Assembly: GCF_000277815.2 (NCBI RefSeq)
Contig: NC_018473.1
Coordinates: 124,001 to 188,000, forward strand
Length of the DNA: 64,000 nt
From: Encephalitozoon hellem ATCC 50504
Lineage: Eukaryota > Microsporidia > Unikaryonidae
Direction: 5' to 3'
Below, one piece after another: positions 8,822 through 18,371 of the stretch. Under the pieces are notes generated by a model. It worked only from the letters and a program-made list of their open reading frames with translations. It searched no databases and was not told the origin of the DNA. Made by a program: the position numbers and the translations under genes. Numbering within the stretch: position 1 is the first letter of the stretch; each line of letters opens with the position of its first letter.

Positions 8822-9847
8822 TCATTTCAGCTGCCTGCTAATCCTGCTTAGCCCACATCCTGCTCCATAGACAACGTCTCCGTCTCCACTCCTTCTAACC
8901 TCGTATTCAAATCCAAAAAATTGCTTCAACAGGTCTAGGATAACCTTTACATCCGAGTCAACCTTTCCAACCCATAGGCTTCCTATGCTTGTAGATGATA
9001 GAGACATCAGGGAAAGTGCAAGATAAAGGAGCTTCTTGTCGAACACTCCTCCATGTCTGATACTCAGAAGAAGCTCCTTGCAAGCAGCCGTTGCCGTTTC
9101 CCTCGGCGTCAACTTTTCTCCACTCATCACAGAGTAGTAAACCCCATTCTTCGACTCTGCAAAAACAGCACATTGGAACCCGGGAGAGGGCCCAGAGTCC
9201 AATCTGTTCGACATGTTTGAGAAAACCTTTGTGTTCGAAACATCTCCCATAAGCTCCTTGATTGTTTCTGTCATCTCTTTCACAGGAATAGAGCTCACCC
9301 GGCTACTCACCACCAATCCTCGGACCTTGACAATCTTCTCCGGCTTCTCCAATACAATGGTGGAAATCTTCCCAGGGCTACCCACAGTAAATACAACCTC
9401 CCCTTTTCCAATAGGCCCAAAACCCCTCTTCTTGACAACAATCTCGCACTCCTTGACTCCAAATCCTCTTAGCACACCAAAATGTGCAATTCTAATCAAG
9501 TCAACGCAGAGCTTCCCATTCGTTATTCCCTTGAACTTTATCTTCAAAGGCTCAATTACAAAGGGACACAGGACAAGAATAGGCTCAATGTACATCGAAA
9601 TCTCCTCTTCACACTGTATGGCAACCTCTCCTCCCTTCAGCGACCCAGGGGTAAAGGTCACATATCCTTCAGATACAGAGTATGCAGACCCATGGGATAT
9701 CTTCTGTAAGAGCTTGGCAAAGGACTTTGCCATCTTCTGCCTCCTCTTAACTGCTACCTTGACCTCATTCTTAGATAGCAAACTGTACACAAGAATAAGC
9801 TCTAGATTCTTTTCACAGTCAAAAACCATCTCACTCATACAATTCAT
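8822..9847 (-). CDS. RCL1: RNA 3'-terminal phosphate cyclase-like protein Rcl1
   Basis: 341 residues. Rcl1 acts with Bms1 in early 18S rRNA processing. Family blocks are visible: GYVTFTPGSLKGGEV, YIEPILVLCPFVIEPLKIKFKGITNG, KRGFGPIGKGEVVF, RVSSIPV, GPSPGFQCAVFAES and the C-terminal GGVFDKKLLYLALSLM. The catalytic His of true RNA cyclases is not evident, as expected for Rcl1. The ATG at 9847 follows a CCC motif and fits the family N-terminus; a longer frame begins with TTG. It starts 8 bases after the stop of the epimerase gene upstream. Confidence 0.85.
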   Translation of the reverse strand: MNCMSEMVFDCEKNLELILVYSLLSKNEVKVAVKRRQKMAKSFAKLLQKISHGSAYSVSEGYVTFTPGSLKGGEVAIQCEEEISMYIEPILVLCPFVIEPLKIKFKGITNGKLCVDLIRIAHFGVLRGFGVKECEIVVKKRGFGPIGKGEVVFTVGSPGKISTIVLEKPEKIVKVRGLVVSSRVSSIPVKEMTETIKELMGDVSNTKVFSNMSNRLDSGPSPGFQCAVFAESKNGVYYSVMSGEKLTPRETATAACKELLLSIRHGGVFDKKLLYLALSLMSLSSTSIGSLWVGKVDSDVKVILDLLKQFFGFEYEVRRSGDGDVVYGAGCGLSRISRQLK

Positions 9848-9855
9848 CCAGAGGG

Positions 9856-10521
9856 CTAAGGGCTCCGTAAAAAAGAATCTCCCTCCGAGCAAGCCTCACC
9901 TAGAAACCTCTCTGTGATGCTGCAAAGAAATCTCTTCCTGTCTTCAGATCGAAAATATCCAGATCCTACTATAATATAGTCAGCCCCCGTAACCTTATCA
10001 ATATTCCCCATTCCTATTCCCCCATCAATACCAACCATCTTCCCATGTCTCCGAATCTCTTCTATCTTTGCCAAGCAGCTCTCCTGGAACTTCTGTCCTC
10101 CAAACCCTGGCTTGACACTCATTACAAGAATAAAATCTACATCCTCAACCTCTACCTCTTCTACTTGGGTCTCCGGATTGATGGCAATCCCAAACAATAC
10201 ACCCTTCTGCCGGAGATATTCCCTAACACCTGCTTTGTTGCTTATTTCATGATGAATCGTCACCAAAGACACCTTCTCCAAGTTTATTTGCATGATGATA
10301 TTTAGCGGAGACTCAACCATCATGTGTATGTCAAACACGAAATTATGCTCAAGAATCTTATTGATTACACATGGTCCAAAGGTGATGTTGTTAACAAAGG
10401 TTGTGTCCATAACATCCAGGTGAATGTTACTGACCCCGTTTGCCTTCAGACCTCTCAGCTCCTCCTCTAGCCTGATAAAGTCACAATCTAATATGCTTAT
10501 CCCCACTCTTCTTCTTAACAT
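9856..10521 (-). CDS. RPE1: ribulose-phosphate 3-epimerase
   Basis: 221 residues, normal family length. TIM-barrel enzyme of the pentose phosphate pathway interconverting ribulose 5-phosphate and xylulose 5-phosphate. Conserved blocks: GISILDCDF, IHLDVMDTTFVNNITFGP, DIHMMVESP, VKPGFGGQKF, and the phosphate-binding VGIDGGIG and VGSGYFR. The ATG at 10521 is preceded by CCC; the longer frame starts at TTG. Confidence 0.93.
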   Translation of the reverse strand: MLRRRVGISILDCDFIRLEEELRGLKANGVSNIHLDVMDTTFVNNITFGPCVINKILEHNFVFDIHMMVESPLNIIMQINLEKVSLVTIHHEISNKAGVREYLRQKGVLFGIAINPETQVEEVEVEDVDFILVMSVKPGFGGQKFQESCLAKIEEIRRHGKMVGIDGGIGMGNIDKVTGADYIIVGSGYFRSEDRKRFLCSITERFLGEACSEGDSFLRSP

Positions 10522-10573
10522 CCATGGAAGGGCCAAAGGTGACCTAAGTACAATCAAAATTTATTTATATATA

Positions 10574-10921
10574 TCAAAAGCTCGGGTCGCTGTCGTCACA
10601 TGGAATCGGCTCAGAAAGGAACTTATAAACCCCAATCCTTCTTATCTTCATCTCATGGAGGTCCTGTGCCAGGCTATTGCAGCAGCAGAGGCTTTTCATT
10701 GCACTCGTTTCAAAGCTCTCCTTGTACTGGAGCTTATCCTGGACATACCTTCGTATTCCATACACACTAAATGGAACCAGAAAGAATCCGAACATAGAGA
10801 ATCTCTTATTCTTGAATATCCTTGCATATATTATTGAGGACAGGTAGCACGGACACAGGGTAGATGCCAGGCAGTATCGAGGCGAGAGTATCGGACATAG
10901 GAATGGAAGGTCATAGTCCAT
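10574..10921 (-). CDS. PLAC8-family cysteine-rich protein
   Basis: 115 residues. The arrangement CLASTLCPCYLSSIIYARIF, then a hydrophobic stretch, YGIRRYVQDKL and SLCCCNSLAQDLHEM, matches the PLAC8 (DUF614) pattern with its CPC and CC motifs around two short membrane-associated segments. Members act in membrane trafficking, cell size or metal handling in other eukaryotes; the role here cannot be inferred. Confidence 0.65.
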   Translation of the reverse strand: MDYDLPFLCPILSPRYCLASTLCPCYLSSIIYARIFKNKRFSMFGFFLVPFSVYGIRRYVQDKLQYKESFETSAMKSLCCCNSLAQDLHEMKIRRIGVYKFLSEPIPCDDSDPSF

Positions 10922-11034
10922 TGGTAAAGAAACAAAATTAAAATATATCTTTATGTAGCTCTCCTATTCAAATAGGAGACAATCCAATCAAAATAAGCTT
11001 TGTTAAGGAGTAAATCGGGAGGCACCTAGGATAT

Positions 11035-11358
11035 TCATGACACCCAGAACTTTCCATACACCGGCTTTCCACACACCCCACATTCGTCGCCACCTTGATA
11101 TCTTCTTATTGCACACAAAGAGCAAAAGCTATGCCCGCACTCCGTGACTACTTTTTCTTCGTATGGCTTCTTGCATATTCCACACAGAAGCCCTGCATTA
11201 GAAACAACAGAGCTTTCTGTATATTCGACAGATCTATCGTGAGAGTATTTACAAGAATCTCCATATCCACAATATCCTGTTTCTCTAAACGGCCTGCAAA
11301 CAATCTTGTGTGTGTCCAATACTTCATTATCGTCCAGCATGGAGATAAGGATGGACAT
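11035..11358 (-). CDS. CWC24: CWC24/RNF113-like splicing factor (CCCH finger plus RING)
   Basis: 107 residues, much shorter than yeast Cwc24 but retaining both hallmark domains in order: a CCCH zinc finger (CRPFRETGYCGYGDSCKYSH) and a C3HC4 RING finger (CGICKKPYEEKVVTECGHSF then CSLCAIRRY and CGVCGK). Cwc24 contacts the 5' splice site in the activated spliceosome. Its presence fits the U2 snRNA and the introns in this window. Confidence 0.85.
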   Translation of the reverse strand: MSILISMLDDNEVLDTHKIVCRPFRETGYCGYGDSCKYSHDRSVEYTESSVVSNAGLLCGICKKPYEEKVVTECGHSFCSLCAIRRYQGGDECGVCGKPVYGKFWVS

Positions 11359-11390
11359 TAAATTCCCGTATTTATCAATTTCTTCAAACT

Positions 11391-12347
11391 TTAATCAAAC
11401 TCATTCAAAGGGGGCTGCACGTCTGAACTTTTCCACCATTTAAGTACAGAGCTTGGAATACCACTTATTTTTTCTGGCACGTAGGCCCCAACCTTACGCC
11501 TAACAGCATCTTTGAAGTTGGGAAGGTACTCCTCTAATATCTTCCTTACGTATTCAGAAACAAAGACCTTGATCTGTTCTTTCGACAGACTAAGAACCCT
11601 GTCCTTTATCTTGATAAGCTGCGGCTTAATCAATCCAATTATCTTAATCTTGATCCATCCAACAAACAAATCACTCCACTTTATCATGACAGGACAGATA
11701 ACAGGAAAGGATATAGCACATATAAGCAAAAGAGCCATAAATATTGAAAAGCTCCTGCGTCTAAGCAAAGATCTCTCCACAACTCTTCCTTCAACAGCTA
11801 GTTCAAAAATTGACAGAAAAACACCTATCACATAAGCAATCTCTGTGTAGACACCTTCCGTGCCATCATTCCAGAAATCTGTTATAAACGCAATTCCAAT
11901 GATTAGAACAACCACGGATGAAAAAAGCATCTTAGAGCAATGCTTCTGTATAGTAGAATAGTCCAATACCTCATTAACCTTCGACAGAAGATATCCCATC
12001 GATACAACAATCACATACCTATCTATTTTTCCCTCTTGGGGGTCAGTAACAACCTTTCTAAAGTACAATACCAGAAAGCACATCATTGCAACTTCTAGCA
12101 TATTTCTGATGCTAAACACTCCATTTATAAGGGATCTTCTTTCTTGGATATAGGTAAAGATCCTCCAAATAGAGGATCCCACGTGGTAAAAAAAGTTTGT
12201 AAATACAAGAAATTTGGTAGCATAGATAACCATTAGATGATTCATCTCTCCATACTGTACAAATGTCATGAAAAACAAGGATACAAACGTCAGTATCTCT
12301 GGGAAAATTTTCTTCTCTTTTATACTGGTGAATTCCTCTCTATCCAT
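11391..12347 (-). CDS. multi-pass membrane protein, unknown
   Basis: 318 residues with about six to seven hydrophobic segments (about 15-55, 80-97, 108-125, 140-158, 167-185, 198-220), then a C-terminal amphipathic, Lys-rich tail (IKIKDRVLSLSKEQIKVF onward). No motif recognised. Probably lineage-specific. Confidence 0.6.
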   Translation of the reverse strand: MDREEFTSIKEKKIFPEILTFVSLFFMTFVQYGEMNHLMVIYATKFLVFTNFFYHVGSSIWRIFTYIQERRSLINGVFSIRNMLEVAMMCFLVLYFRKVVTDPQEGKIDRYVIVVSMGYLLSKVNEVLDYSTIQKHCSKMLFSSVVVLIIGIAFITDFWNDGTEGVYTEIAYVIGVFLSIFELAVEGRVVERSLLRRRSFSIFMALLLICAISFPVICPVMIKWSDLFVGWIKIKIIGLIKPQLIKIKDRVLSLSKEQIKVFVSEYVRKILEEYLPNFKDAVRRKVGAYVPEKISGIPSSVLKWWKSSDVQPPLNEFD

Positions 12348-12484
12348 CCTCTGTCATCCCAGGCAAAGTCTTTTAAGCAAAGCACTAATTTAAAAGAAGC
12401 AAATGAAGATCTCTTCTGTTCCCCTTAATATTGATAAATCAGTGAATAATCTCTCATGAACAAAAATTAAGTAATCATGTTTAT

Positions 12485-13031
12485 TCAAGACGAAACTGCT
12501 CTGCTAGACAAGTTAAGTGCCTCTGCCTGCTCCGCAAGCTCTCTAGCTCTTTGCTCCTCAGCCTTCCTCTTGACAATGCAGTCCTTCATGTGGAATCTGT
12601 GCTTGAATAAGTGTCCCTTCGCCTGCATGTAAAACGTGCGGAAGTCTTCCTTGGTGATCTCCCCACTGGCCCTCATCTCCTTCAGCATCTTTCTCATTGC
12701 ACGAATCTTCTTCATCCACAACTCCTTCTTTGGCATCCTTGCATTTGCAGTACCAAAACGCTTTCCAGGCCCCATGTGCCTTCCCTTCTTCTTTGCCTCC
12801 AATCTCTTTCGTAATCGTCCTCTACTGGTATGCTTGTCCTGCTTCATAATAATCACATTGTCCTTGATGAGTTGCCTAACCTGCTCCCGGGAAGTTGCGC
12901 TGTTAAGCCTCTCAATCTCATTGTTATCCAGCCAGAGCTTATTCTTTCCGCAGTTCAGAATTCCAGATGCTAAGCGTCTAATTCTCTTTTCATTCGACCT
13001 TCAAATTAGAAATGGGCCATCTCACTTACAT
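12485..13031 (-). CDS. RPL19: 60S ribosomal protein L19 (spliced)
   Basis: Exons complement 13031-13030 and 12998-12485; intron 12999-13029. The intron splits the start codon: exon 1 supplies AT, exon 2 supplies G. The spliced protein is 171 residues, beginning MSNEKRIRRLASGILNCGK and continuing through KLWLDNNEIERLNSA, the classic L19e N-terminus, then a basic helical tail. Without splicing the ATG runs straight into TAA. The promoter shows the AAATTT...CCCT motif shared with other ribosomal genes here. Confidence 0.95.
12999..13029 (-). other. spliceosomal intron in RPL19 (31 nt)
   Basis: On the minus strand it begins GTAAGTGAGA and ends CTAATTTGAAG. The donor is consensus and the CTAAT branch box lies 6 bases before the terminal acceptor AG. 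Removing it restores an L19 N-terminus, which is the evidence for splicing. Confidence 0.92.
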
Positions 13032-13050
13032 TTTCAGGGTGCAAATTTTT
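13032..13050 (-). promoter_or_regulatory. ribosomal-protein promoter motif upstream of RPL19
   Basis: Reads AAATTT then GCACCCTG on the minus strand, just before the ATG. The same two-part arrangement occurs before RPS18, RPL36, RPL14 and RPS26. AAATTT-type and CCC-type start-proximal signals have been described in Encephalitozoon. Confidence 0.6.
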
Positions 13051-13126
13051 TGGGCTTTTGTGAGTCCTTCCTCTAGAGCTATGGATATCCACCATGTTAA
13101 ACATAAAGTTTATTTACTTGCGTCCT

Positions 13127-13618
13127 CTAGGCCTCACACCCGCATTGCCAGATCTCGTCGACAGTTTTACAATCAACAACGGCCTTCCCCAACCTTTCAT
13201 TGACTACGTTGTGAACCTCACACAGCCATGTCTTGAATTCCTCGTTACTCCCGACCCTTGGAGGATGGTCCCGAAGTAGCTTCTGGAAGTGCTTGGTGCA
13301 ATCTCCACATGGAAAAAGCGATGACAGTAGATGAATAAAGGCCAGCGTGTCTTTTTTCTGCTGGAAGGTTGGGAATGCAGGATACCTAGACCCCATTGTA
13401 TGCAGCAATGTCCATGTGGACCTTCCAAGCCTTTCTTTTATCTCCTTTTTGCTCATCTTCCTTGTGTGAGAGTTTTGTGCATCATCTATGGTATCCCGAA
13501 GGAACTCTACAGAAATCTTCTCTTCCCTAGTCCTTGCTATGAGGCCATAGCACCTATACAGAATCCATGCAGCAGCGAGTATTACCAGGATTCTTCCATA
13601 GCTCTGCTCCTTCTTCAT
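13127..13618 (-). CDS. ERV2: FAD-linked sulfhydryl oxidase, Erv2-like
   Basis: 163 residues. N-terminal membrane anchor (about 8-24) followed by an Erv/ALR domain: RSTWTLLHTMGSRYPAFPT, active-site CGDC (C104-C107) and the FAD-contacting HNVVNERLGK. A C-terminal CGC pair (about 159-161) resembles the shuttle cysteines of yeast Erv2. The membrane anchor and CGC tail suggest an ER enzyme passing disulfides to protein disulfide isomerases rather than a mitosomal Erv1. Confidence 0.88.
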   Translation of the reverse strand: MKKEQSYGRILVILAAAWILYRCYGLIARTREEKISVEFLRDTIDDAQNSHTRKMSKKEIKERLGRSTWTLLHTMGSRYPAFPTFQQKKDTLAFIHLLSSLFPCGDCTKHFQKLLRDHPPRVGSNEEFKTWLCEVHNVVNERLGKAVVDCKTVDEIWQCGCEA

Positions 13619-13761
13619 GTTTATGTCTACCGTCCCTCTATTTATAGGATTGTTTCATCCTTATCAGGCGGGCTGGGTTTCATTCCTGGATGTTTACTCA
13701 TCAGGAGTTATTGAAAGAGAAGATCAAAAGAATAAATATGATATACAGAAGGACCCCAAGC

Positions 13762-14700
13762 ATGAAAACACTTCCAAAATTCAAGCCATTCGTGCAGACG
13801 TGTTCTGATTGTGGGGAAACACAGAACATAATTGAGGACTACAAGAATGGATACCACGTGTGTGGAAGGTGTGGATGTGTTGTTGGGAACAGAATCATAG
13901 ATGAGGGAAGCGAATGGAGATCGTTTGGGGATAGCAATAAGGTGGACCCATGCCGTATTGGAAGCGCAAGTAACCCTTATCTTGAATCTGAGCAATTGGA
14001 TACGATGATAAGCACTGGAGGGGGAATGAACTCCTATATGCTATCGAAGATTCAGATGAAAAACAGTATGAGAGGGCCCGAAAGAGCCCTGAAGCATGGC
14101 ATGAATCTCATTACTGCGTTTTGCGAGAGATCGAATCTGTCAAGGACCATCATTGATAGAGCACACTACATCTTTAAGAACATAGAGGAAAGAAAGCTTC
14201 TGAAGGGCAAGAATGTAGAGGGGATTGTTGCAGCCTGCATATACATAGCATGTAGGCAGGAAGAGTGCCCTAGGACATTCAAAGAGATAAGCGTAATGAC
14301 TGCCGTGCAGAAAAGAGAGATAGGAAGGTGCTTCAAGCTGATATCTCCCCATCTGGAAAGAATGGCAACCATGTCGACGGAAAACATCATAGCAAGATTC
14401 TGCTCTGATCTTAACCTGAATATCAAAATCCAAAAAATTGCAACGGAAATAGCAAAAGCAGCACACGAGCTAGGATGCCTTGCAGGAAAAAGCCCCGACT
14501 CCATAGCTGCTGCTGTCATATACATGGTAACCAACCTGTTCCCGGAGGAAAAAAAGATCCAGAAAGACATCCAGTTTGTCACCAATGTCACCGAAGTTAC
14601 AATAAAAAACACATACAAAGAACTTGTGGCTTTCAAATACGACATAATCCCTGAGAACATGGTCAACAAAGAAAGCATAGATAAGCTTCCAGGGTATTGA
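13762..14700 (+). CDS. SUA7: transcription initiation factor TFIIB
   Basis: 312 residues. Zinc ribbon CSDC...CGRC (C14, C17, C34, C37), B-finger region (DEGSEWRSF), then two cyclin-like repeats (about 100-190 and 205-290, for example GIVAACIYIACRQEECPRTF and SIAAAVIYMVTNLF). It recruits RNA polymerase II to TBP-bound promoters. The frame is open back to ATG 13690, but the ATG at 13762 has CCCC a few bases upstream and fits the family N-terminus. Confidence 0.93.
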   Translation: MKTLPKFKPFVQTCSDCGETQNIIEDYKNGYHVCGRCGCVVGNRIIDEGSEWRSFGDSNKVDPCRIGSASNPYLESEQLDTMISTGGGMNSYMLSKIQMKNSMRGPERALKHGMNLITAFCERSNLSRTIIDRAHYIFKNIEERKLLKGKNVEGIVAACIYIACRQEECPRTFKEISVMTAVQKREIGRCFKLISPHLERMATMSTENIIARFCSDLNLNIKIQKIATEIAKAAHELGCLAGKSPDSIAAAVIYMVTNLFPEEKKIQKDIQFVTNVTEVTIKNTYKELVAFKYDIIPENMVNKESIDKLPGY

Positions 14701-14762
14701 CATCTAAGGACTGCAGTGATTCATTAAATATGAAGAGGTATAATAAAAAAGTTAAAGATCTT

Positions 14763-15227
14763 TTACTTCTTTCTTGAAACACCCATGGACTTTCCACGTC
14801 TACCATTTGACTTAGTTCTTTGCCCACGTACCTTGAGCCCGACATCAAGCCTGCATGCTCTGATGCGCTTATTCTTCTTCCCTCTCTCGATCATCATCCT
14901 TAGATCTGCATCGAGCTTTGTACCTATAAGGTGGGATGTTGTCCCATCAATGATATCTTTTTGATGGTTCATGTAGGATTCGGGAATCCCGACACTTGCA
15001 GGATCGAGAATTGCATCAGAAATCCTTTTCATCTCTTCCTCAGTCATCTCTCCAGCTCTCTTCTCCAGGTCGATACCAAGGCGCTTGCATATGGCAGTCG
15101 AGATCCTTCTCCCCACCCCTCGAATCTTTGTAAGAGCAAAGGCAATCCTCTTTGTACCATCAATGTTAGTGTTGAGAATACGAACGATGTACTGGATCTC
15201 ATTATTATCGACGATAATAGCGCTCAT
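14763..15227 (-). CDS. RPS18: 40S ribosomal protein S18
   Basis: 154 residues. S13/S18 family blocks: QYIVRILNTNIDGTKRIAFA, TKIRGVGRRISTAICKRLGI, YMNHQKDIIDGTTSHLIGTK, GLKVRGQRTKSNGRRGKSMG. Start at the ATG at 15227; the longer frame begins with GTG. No intron seen. AAATTT...CCCT motif upstream. Confidence 0.95.
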   Translation of the reverse strand: MSAIIVDNNEIQYIVRILNTNIDGTKRIAFALTKIRGVGRRISTAICKRLGIDLEKRAGEMTEEEMKRISDAILDPASVGIPESYMNHQKDIIDGTTSHLIGTKLDADLRMMIERGKKNKRIRACRLDVGLKVRGQRTKSNGRRGKSMGVSRKK

Positions 15228-15246
15228 TTTAGGGATTAAATTTTTC
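15228..15246 (-). promoter_or_regulatory. ribosomal-protein promoter motif upstream of RPS18
   Basis: Minus strand reads GAAAAATTTAATCCCTAAA directly before the ATG, the AAATTT plus CCCT pair shared with RPL19, RPL14, RPL36 and RPS26. Confidence 0.6.
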
Positions 15247-15318
15247 ACTACTCAAAAAATCGTCGATGGCCTGCAAAATAGAAAAAGTAAGACAAGTAGT
15301 AAAGGCCAAAAGTATACT

Positions 15319-15603
15319 TTATTCCTCCAGAAGCATCCTCGTCAACTTCTCAATCCTCTTCCCAGCACGCTTATGAGAGCCCAGCCTCTTCCTTAGTAGT
15401 TTGTGTGCCTTGTTATTGTTCTTAGCTTCAATGAGTGAAATGGTCTTCTTCTCAAGCGGAGAGAGCCCTCCCAGCTCCTCAGCAACAGAGACCGCAAGCA
15501 TGCGAGCCTTCCTGAACTCCTCGCTTGGCTTCTTAGGCTCTCTCTTTACATCGGGCCTCTTGACTGGATAACGTACTCGGACTTTCTTGTAGGCGTTCTT
15601 CAT
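15319..15603 (-). CDS. RPL36: 60S ribosomal protein L36
   Basis: 94 residues, normal for L36e. The C-terminal half carries the family signature: ELGGLSPLEKKTISLIEAKN, NNKAHKLLRKRLGSHKRAGK then RIEKL. Strongly basic. Uninterrupted ATG start, with AAATTTTTC...CCCTGC just upstream. Same strand as RPS18. Confidence 0.9.
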   Translation of the reverse strand: MKNAYKKVRVRYPVKRPDVKREPKKPSEEFRKARMLAVSVAEELGGLSPLEKKTISLIEAKNNNKAHKLLRKRLGSHKRAGKRIEKLTRMLLEE

Positions 15604-15625
15604 TGCAGGGTCGAGAAAAATTTTA
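15604..15625 (-). promoter_or_regulatory. ribosomal-protein promoter motif upstream of RPL36
   Basis: Minus strand has AAAATTTTTC, a short spacer, then CCCTGCA immediately before the ATG. Same arrangement as the other four ribosomal protein genes. Confidence 0.55.
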
Positions 15626-15655
15626 ATTCTACAAGGATGCAGTCCTTACAAACCA

Positions 15656-18247
15656 ATGCTTATTGAGAGGTTCAAGGAAATAAGAAATAAGATATACGAA
15701 GATATCCATGCAGTCTCTGAGGGAGACATAAGGTTCATGAGGGATGCCTTGTGCCAACAGAGCATGGCGTACGGAAGGATCAAGACATATTCTGCAGAGG
15801 ACAGCAAGGTTCTGGCGCTCTTTACATTGAAGTACAACGTTGTTGTTCTTCTAGAATTTATTTCCAGAAATGGAGTGGAGCTCAACAGTGATGTATGCAT
15901 GGCGCTGTGCAACGTGCTGCTTGAGGGGATTCCCCAGGTATCTCCAGAATGCTCGTTGGAGATTGAGGACATAAAGGCGCGTACTGATGAGGTAATTGTT
16001 GACATCTTGTGCAGTATCAAGGAAGGAATACATGCCGAGAAAATCAAAACATATCTGAGCGAGCAAGAGATCCCCGATGGTGTTAGTGTTAATCTTGCTG
16101 TAGCGTTTACTGCGCCAACCTGGAAGTCGTATGATCTTCGAGTAATCAATGAGCTGGTTGTTGGGCCAGTCTTATTAGAACTGCTTCGAAGCTTCAAGGA
16201 GTCTCTTCGGCCTCAAATAAAAGAAAGAATACTGAGTTCCTGCAAGGAAAGGCTTAGGAAGGAGGGAGACCGAACTATCATATACCAGATATTTTACGAA
16301 CTCAACACAACCAAAGACCTTGAGCTGCTTGATATTGAAGAGGACGAGAAGGAGGAGGCATACGTTGGATTTGTATATTCACTCATGGTTGATGGGGAAA
16401 GCTGCTTGAGGGGATATGAAATTTTATCGAAGGCAAATCTCTTCAACGACCTGAGAAAGGCTCTGGAAATGATAAATGTCTTGAACCAGGCGGAATACAA
16501 GAGGATCCGACCGGAGGACGAGAGGCTTATTTACCACCTCATGCAGGTTATTGAGAAGCTGATGTCTTCTGATGAGCATGGGCTTGGGTTTGTAAGGTTA
16601 TATTTCATGAGATTTGTCGAGCTGTTTTTAAACACTCTTGTAGGGCAAATATCGCTAAGGATCAAGGGGTGCATATACGAAATCCTCTCTTCGTTCATGA
16701 GAGACGAAGACTCGAGAGAGACTATTTGCGAGTTTATGAGGGGTGTAGGGATATTCAACAAGGAGGCGGTTCATTCCGACTTTGAAAAGGAACTTGTAAC
16801 TAAGAGCTTTGCCATGACGCCAAGTTTCCTCAAGTTCTGCACGTTTCTTGGAAATGAAGAATGCATCAGATTTGCCATGCATGCACTCAAAAGCGAAGAC
16901 CCGCAGACTGTCACTAGATGTTTCGATGTGATTGAAAGATTTGCAGACAAGAGAGATACAGAAAGTAGGATCGGCGCCGAGTTCATTACCTCGCAGCTCT
17001 CCCTGATGTCTCAGCACATCCGGGTGGCAATGCTGAATAACTCACAAGTCACTAATAGGGTTGTTGAGTTTCAGCTCAGCACAGGAATTGTGATTGGTGA
17101 TGTATCGATAATCAACGTGATCATGAATACACCGAATCCAAGGTTCTTTGAATATGTAAGGTTATTTGGAGACTTTTCATTCTTCATGAACGAGAACTTT
17201 CTGGAAAGGCTTTCGGAAAACGAGGAGGAGGGATTCAAGTATCTTTATGAGGTGACGAAGGGCAACCATGAGGCATGCAAGTTTGTGATGAATAACGAGG
17301 ACTGGTTCAATGCATATGTCAGGGACAATCCATATGTGCAAGAAATGGCTGTTAGGATATACGAGAATCTAGTTGATTATGATATTGAGAATGTGGATGT
17401 TAGCTTTGACAGGGGATTCATTCTGCCGGACATATCCCACCCGTCTATCTTCAGAATCCTCAGTAAGCTAATTCTCTATTCCGTTTACACAAGGAAGAGC
17501 CCATACTCAAGATACATCACAGACAAAGACTATGTCCTAGACAGCACAAACATCAACGAGTATTGTTTGTATATCAAGTGCAGGATAGTTGTGGGGGACA
17601 ATGTCGAAGACAGGATTAAGTATCTTATGAAGCAGTACACGGGAATAGAAGATCTACTCGGATACTACGAAGTCGCTACGGGGATGTCTCTGAACGTCTC
17701 TTCCTCAAAGAACCTTTTGATAAATATCGGAAAGAAGGACACAGGAATGTTTATCAACATGTTCAGCAATGCCAGTAACTTCGAGAAGTTTCTCCTGTTC
17801 TTCTTCATCGGAGACATCAATGCAGAAAACAGCAAGGCGATTGAGGGAATAGTCAAGGAAGAAATCACAAGAATAATGGTGTCAAAGTCCTCGAGCCCGT
17901 CGGAAAAGATGATTCTGAGGCAATGCCTAATAACGCTTCTGTCCCTCAATAACATAGACTCGATTGTCAGGTTGATAGGGGAGTACGATGACATCGACCT
18001 ACTTCTGAAGGTTAATATAAGAAACCTTCTGTGTGGAGGATCCTATTTTAACAGCTCACTAATAATGAAGGGCTCATTGGAATTGCAGGTCTATGCAGTC
18101 TTCTTACTCTACTACAGGTCTATTTGGGATTTGTCTGCCCTTAAAGACTGGATCTTGTATCTTAGGAGAGAATGCAAGGATAACGACGACTTGGAGTATC
18201 TGATAAGCGACATCAGGAATAAGAGCATAAGGATTGAACTTGAATAA
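15656..18247 (+). CDS. large alpha-helical (solenoid-like) protein, unknown
   Basis: 863 residues, almost entirely predicted amphipathic helices with no low-complexity, membrane or zinc-binding segments. The repeated helix-turn-helix texture suggests an alpha-solenoid scaffold; an inner-ring nucleoporin of the Nup188/Nup192 type or another HEAT-like scaffold would fit in size, but no diagnostic motif is visible. Confidence 0.6.
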   Translation: MLIERFKEIRNKIYEDIHAVSEGDIRFMRDALCQQSMAYGRIKTYSAEDSKVLALFTLKYNVVVLLEFISRNGVELNSDVCMALCNVLLEGIPQVSPECSLEIEDIKARTDEVIVDILCSIKEGIHAEKIKTYLSEQEIPDGVSVNLAVAFTAPTWKSYDLRVINELVVGPVLLELLRSFKESLRPQIKERILSSCKERLRKEGDRTIIYQIFYELNTTKDLELLDIEEDEKEEAYVGFVYSLMVDGESCLRGYEILSKANLFNDLRKALEMINVLNQAEYKRIRPEDERLIYHLMQVIEKLMSSDEHGLGFVRLYFMRFVELFLNTLVGQISLRIKGCIYEILSSFMRDEDSRETICEFMRGVGIFNKEAVHSDFEKELVTKSFAMTPSFLKFCTFLGNEECIRFAMHALKSEDPQTVTRCFDVIERFADKRDTESRIGAEFITSQLSLMSQHIRVAMLNNSQVTNRVVEFQLSTGIVIGDVSIINVIMNTPNPRFFEYVRLFGDFSFFMNENFLERLSENEEEGFKYLYEVTKGNHEACKFVMNNEDWFNAYVRDNPYVQEMAVRIYENLVDYDIENVDVSFDRGFILPDISHPSIFRILSKLILYSVYTRKSPYSRYITDKDYVLDSTNINEYCLYIKCRIVVGDNVEDRIKYLMKQYTGIEDLLGYYEVATGMSLNVSSSKNLLINIGKKDTGMFINMFSNASNFEKFLLFFFIGDINAENSKAIEGIVKEEITRIMVSKSSSPSEKMILRQCLITLLSLNNIDSIVRLIGEYDDIDLLLKVNIRNLLCGGSYFNSSLIMKGSLELQVYAVFLLYYRSIWDLSALKDWILYLRRECKDNDDLEYLISDIRNKSIRIELE

Positions 18248-18371
18248 TAAAATGCCCTGAATACATAGTTTAACTCGAGCTCCAATGCGCCACTCTAACA
18301 AAAACAGAAGGAGGCCAAGACCGTTTATTTGAAAAGGATATGGCTTCCAATAACAAGCCTATATGCCGAGC

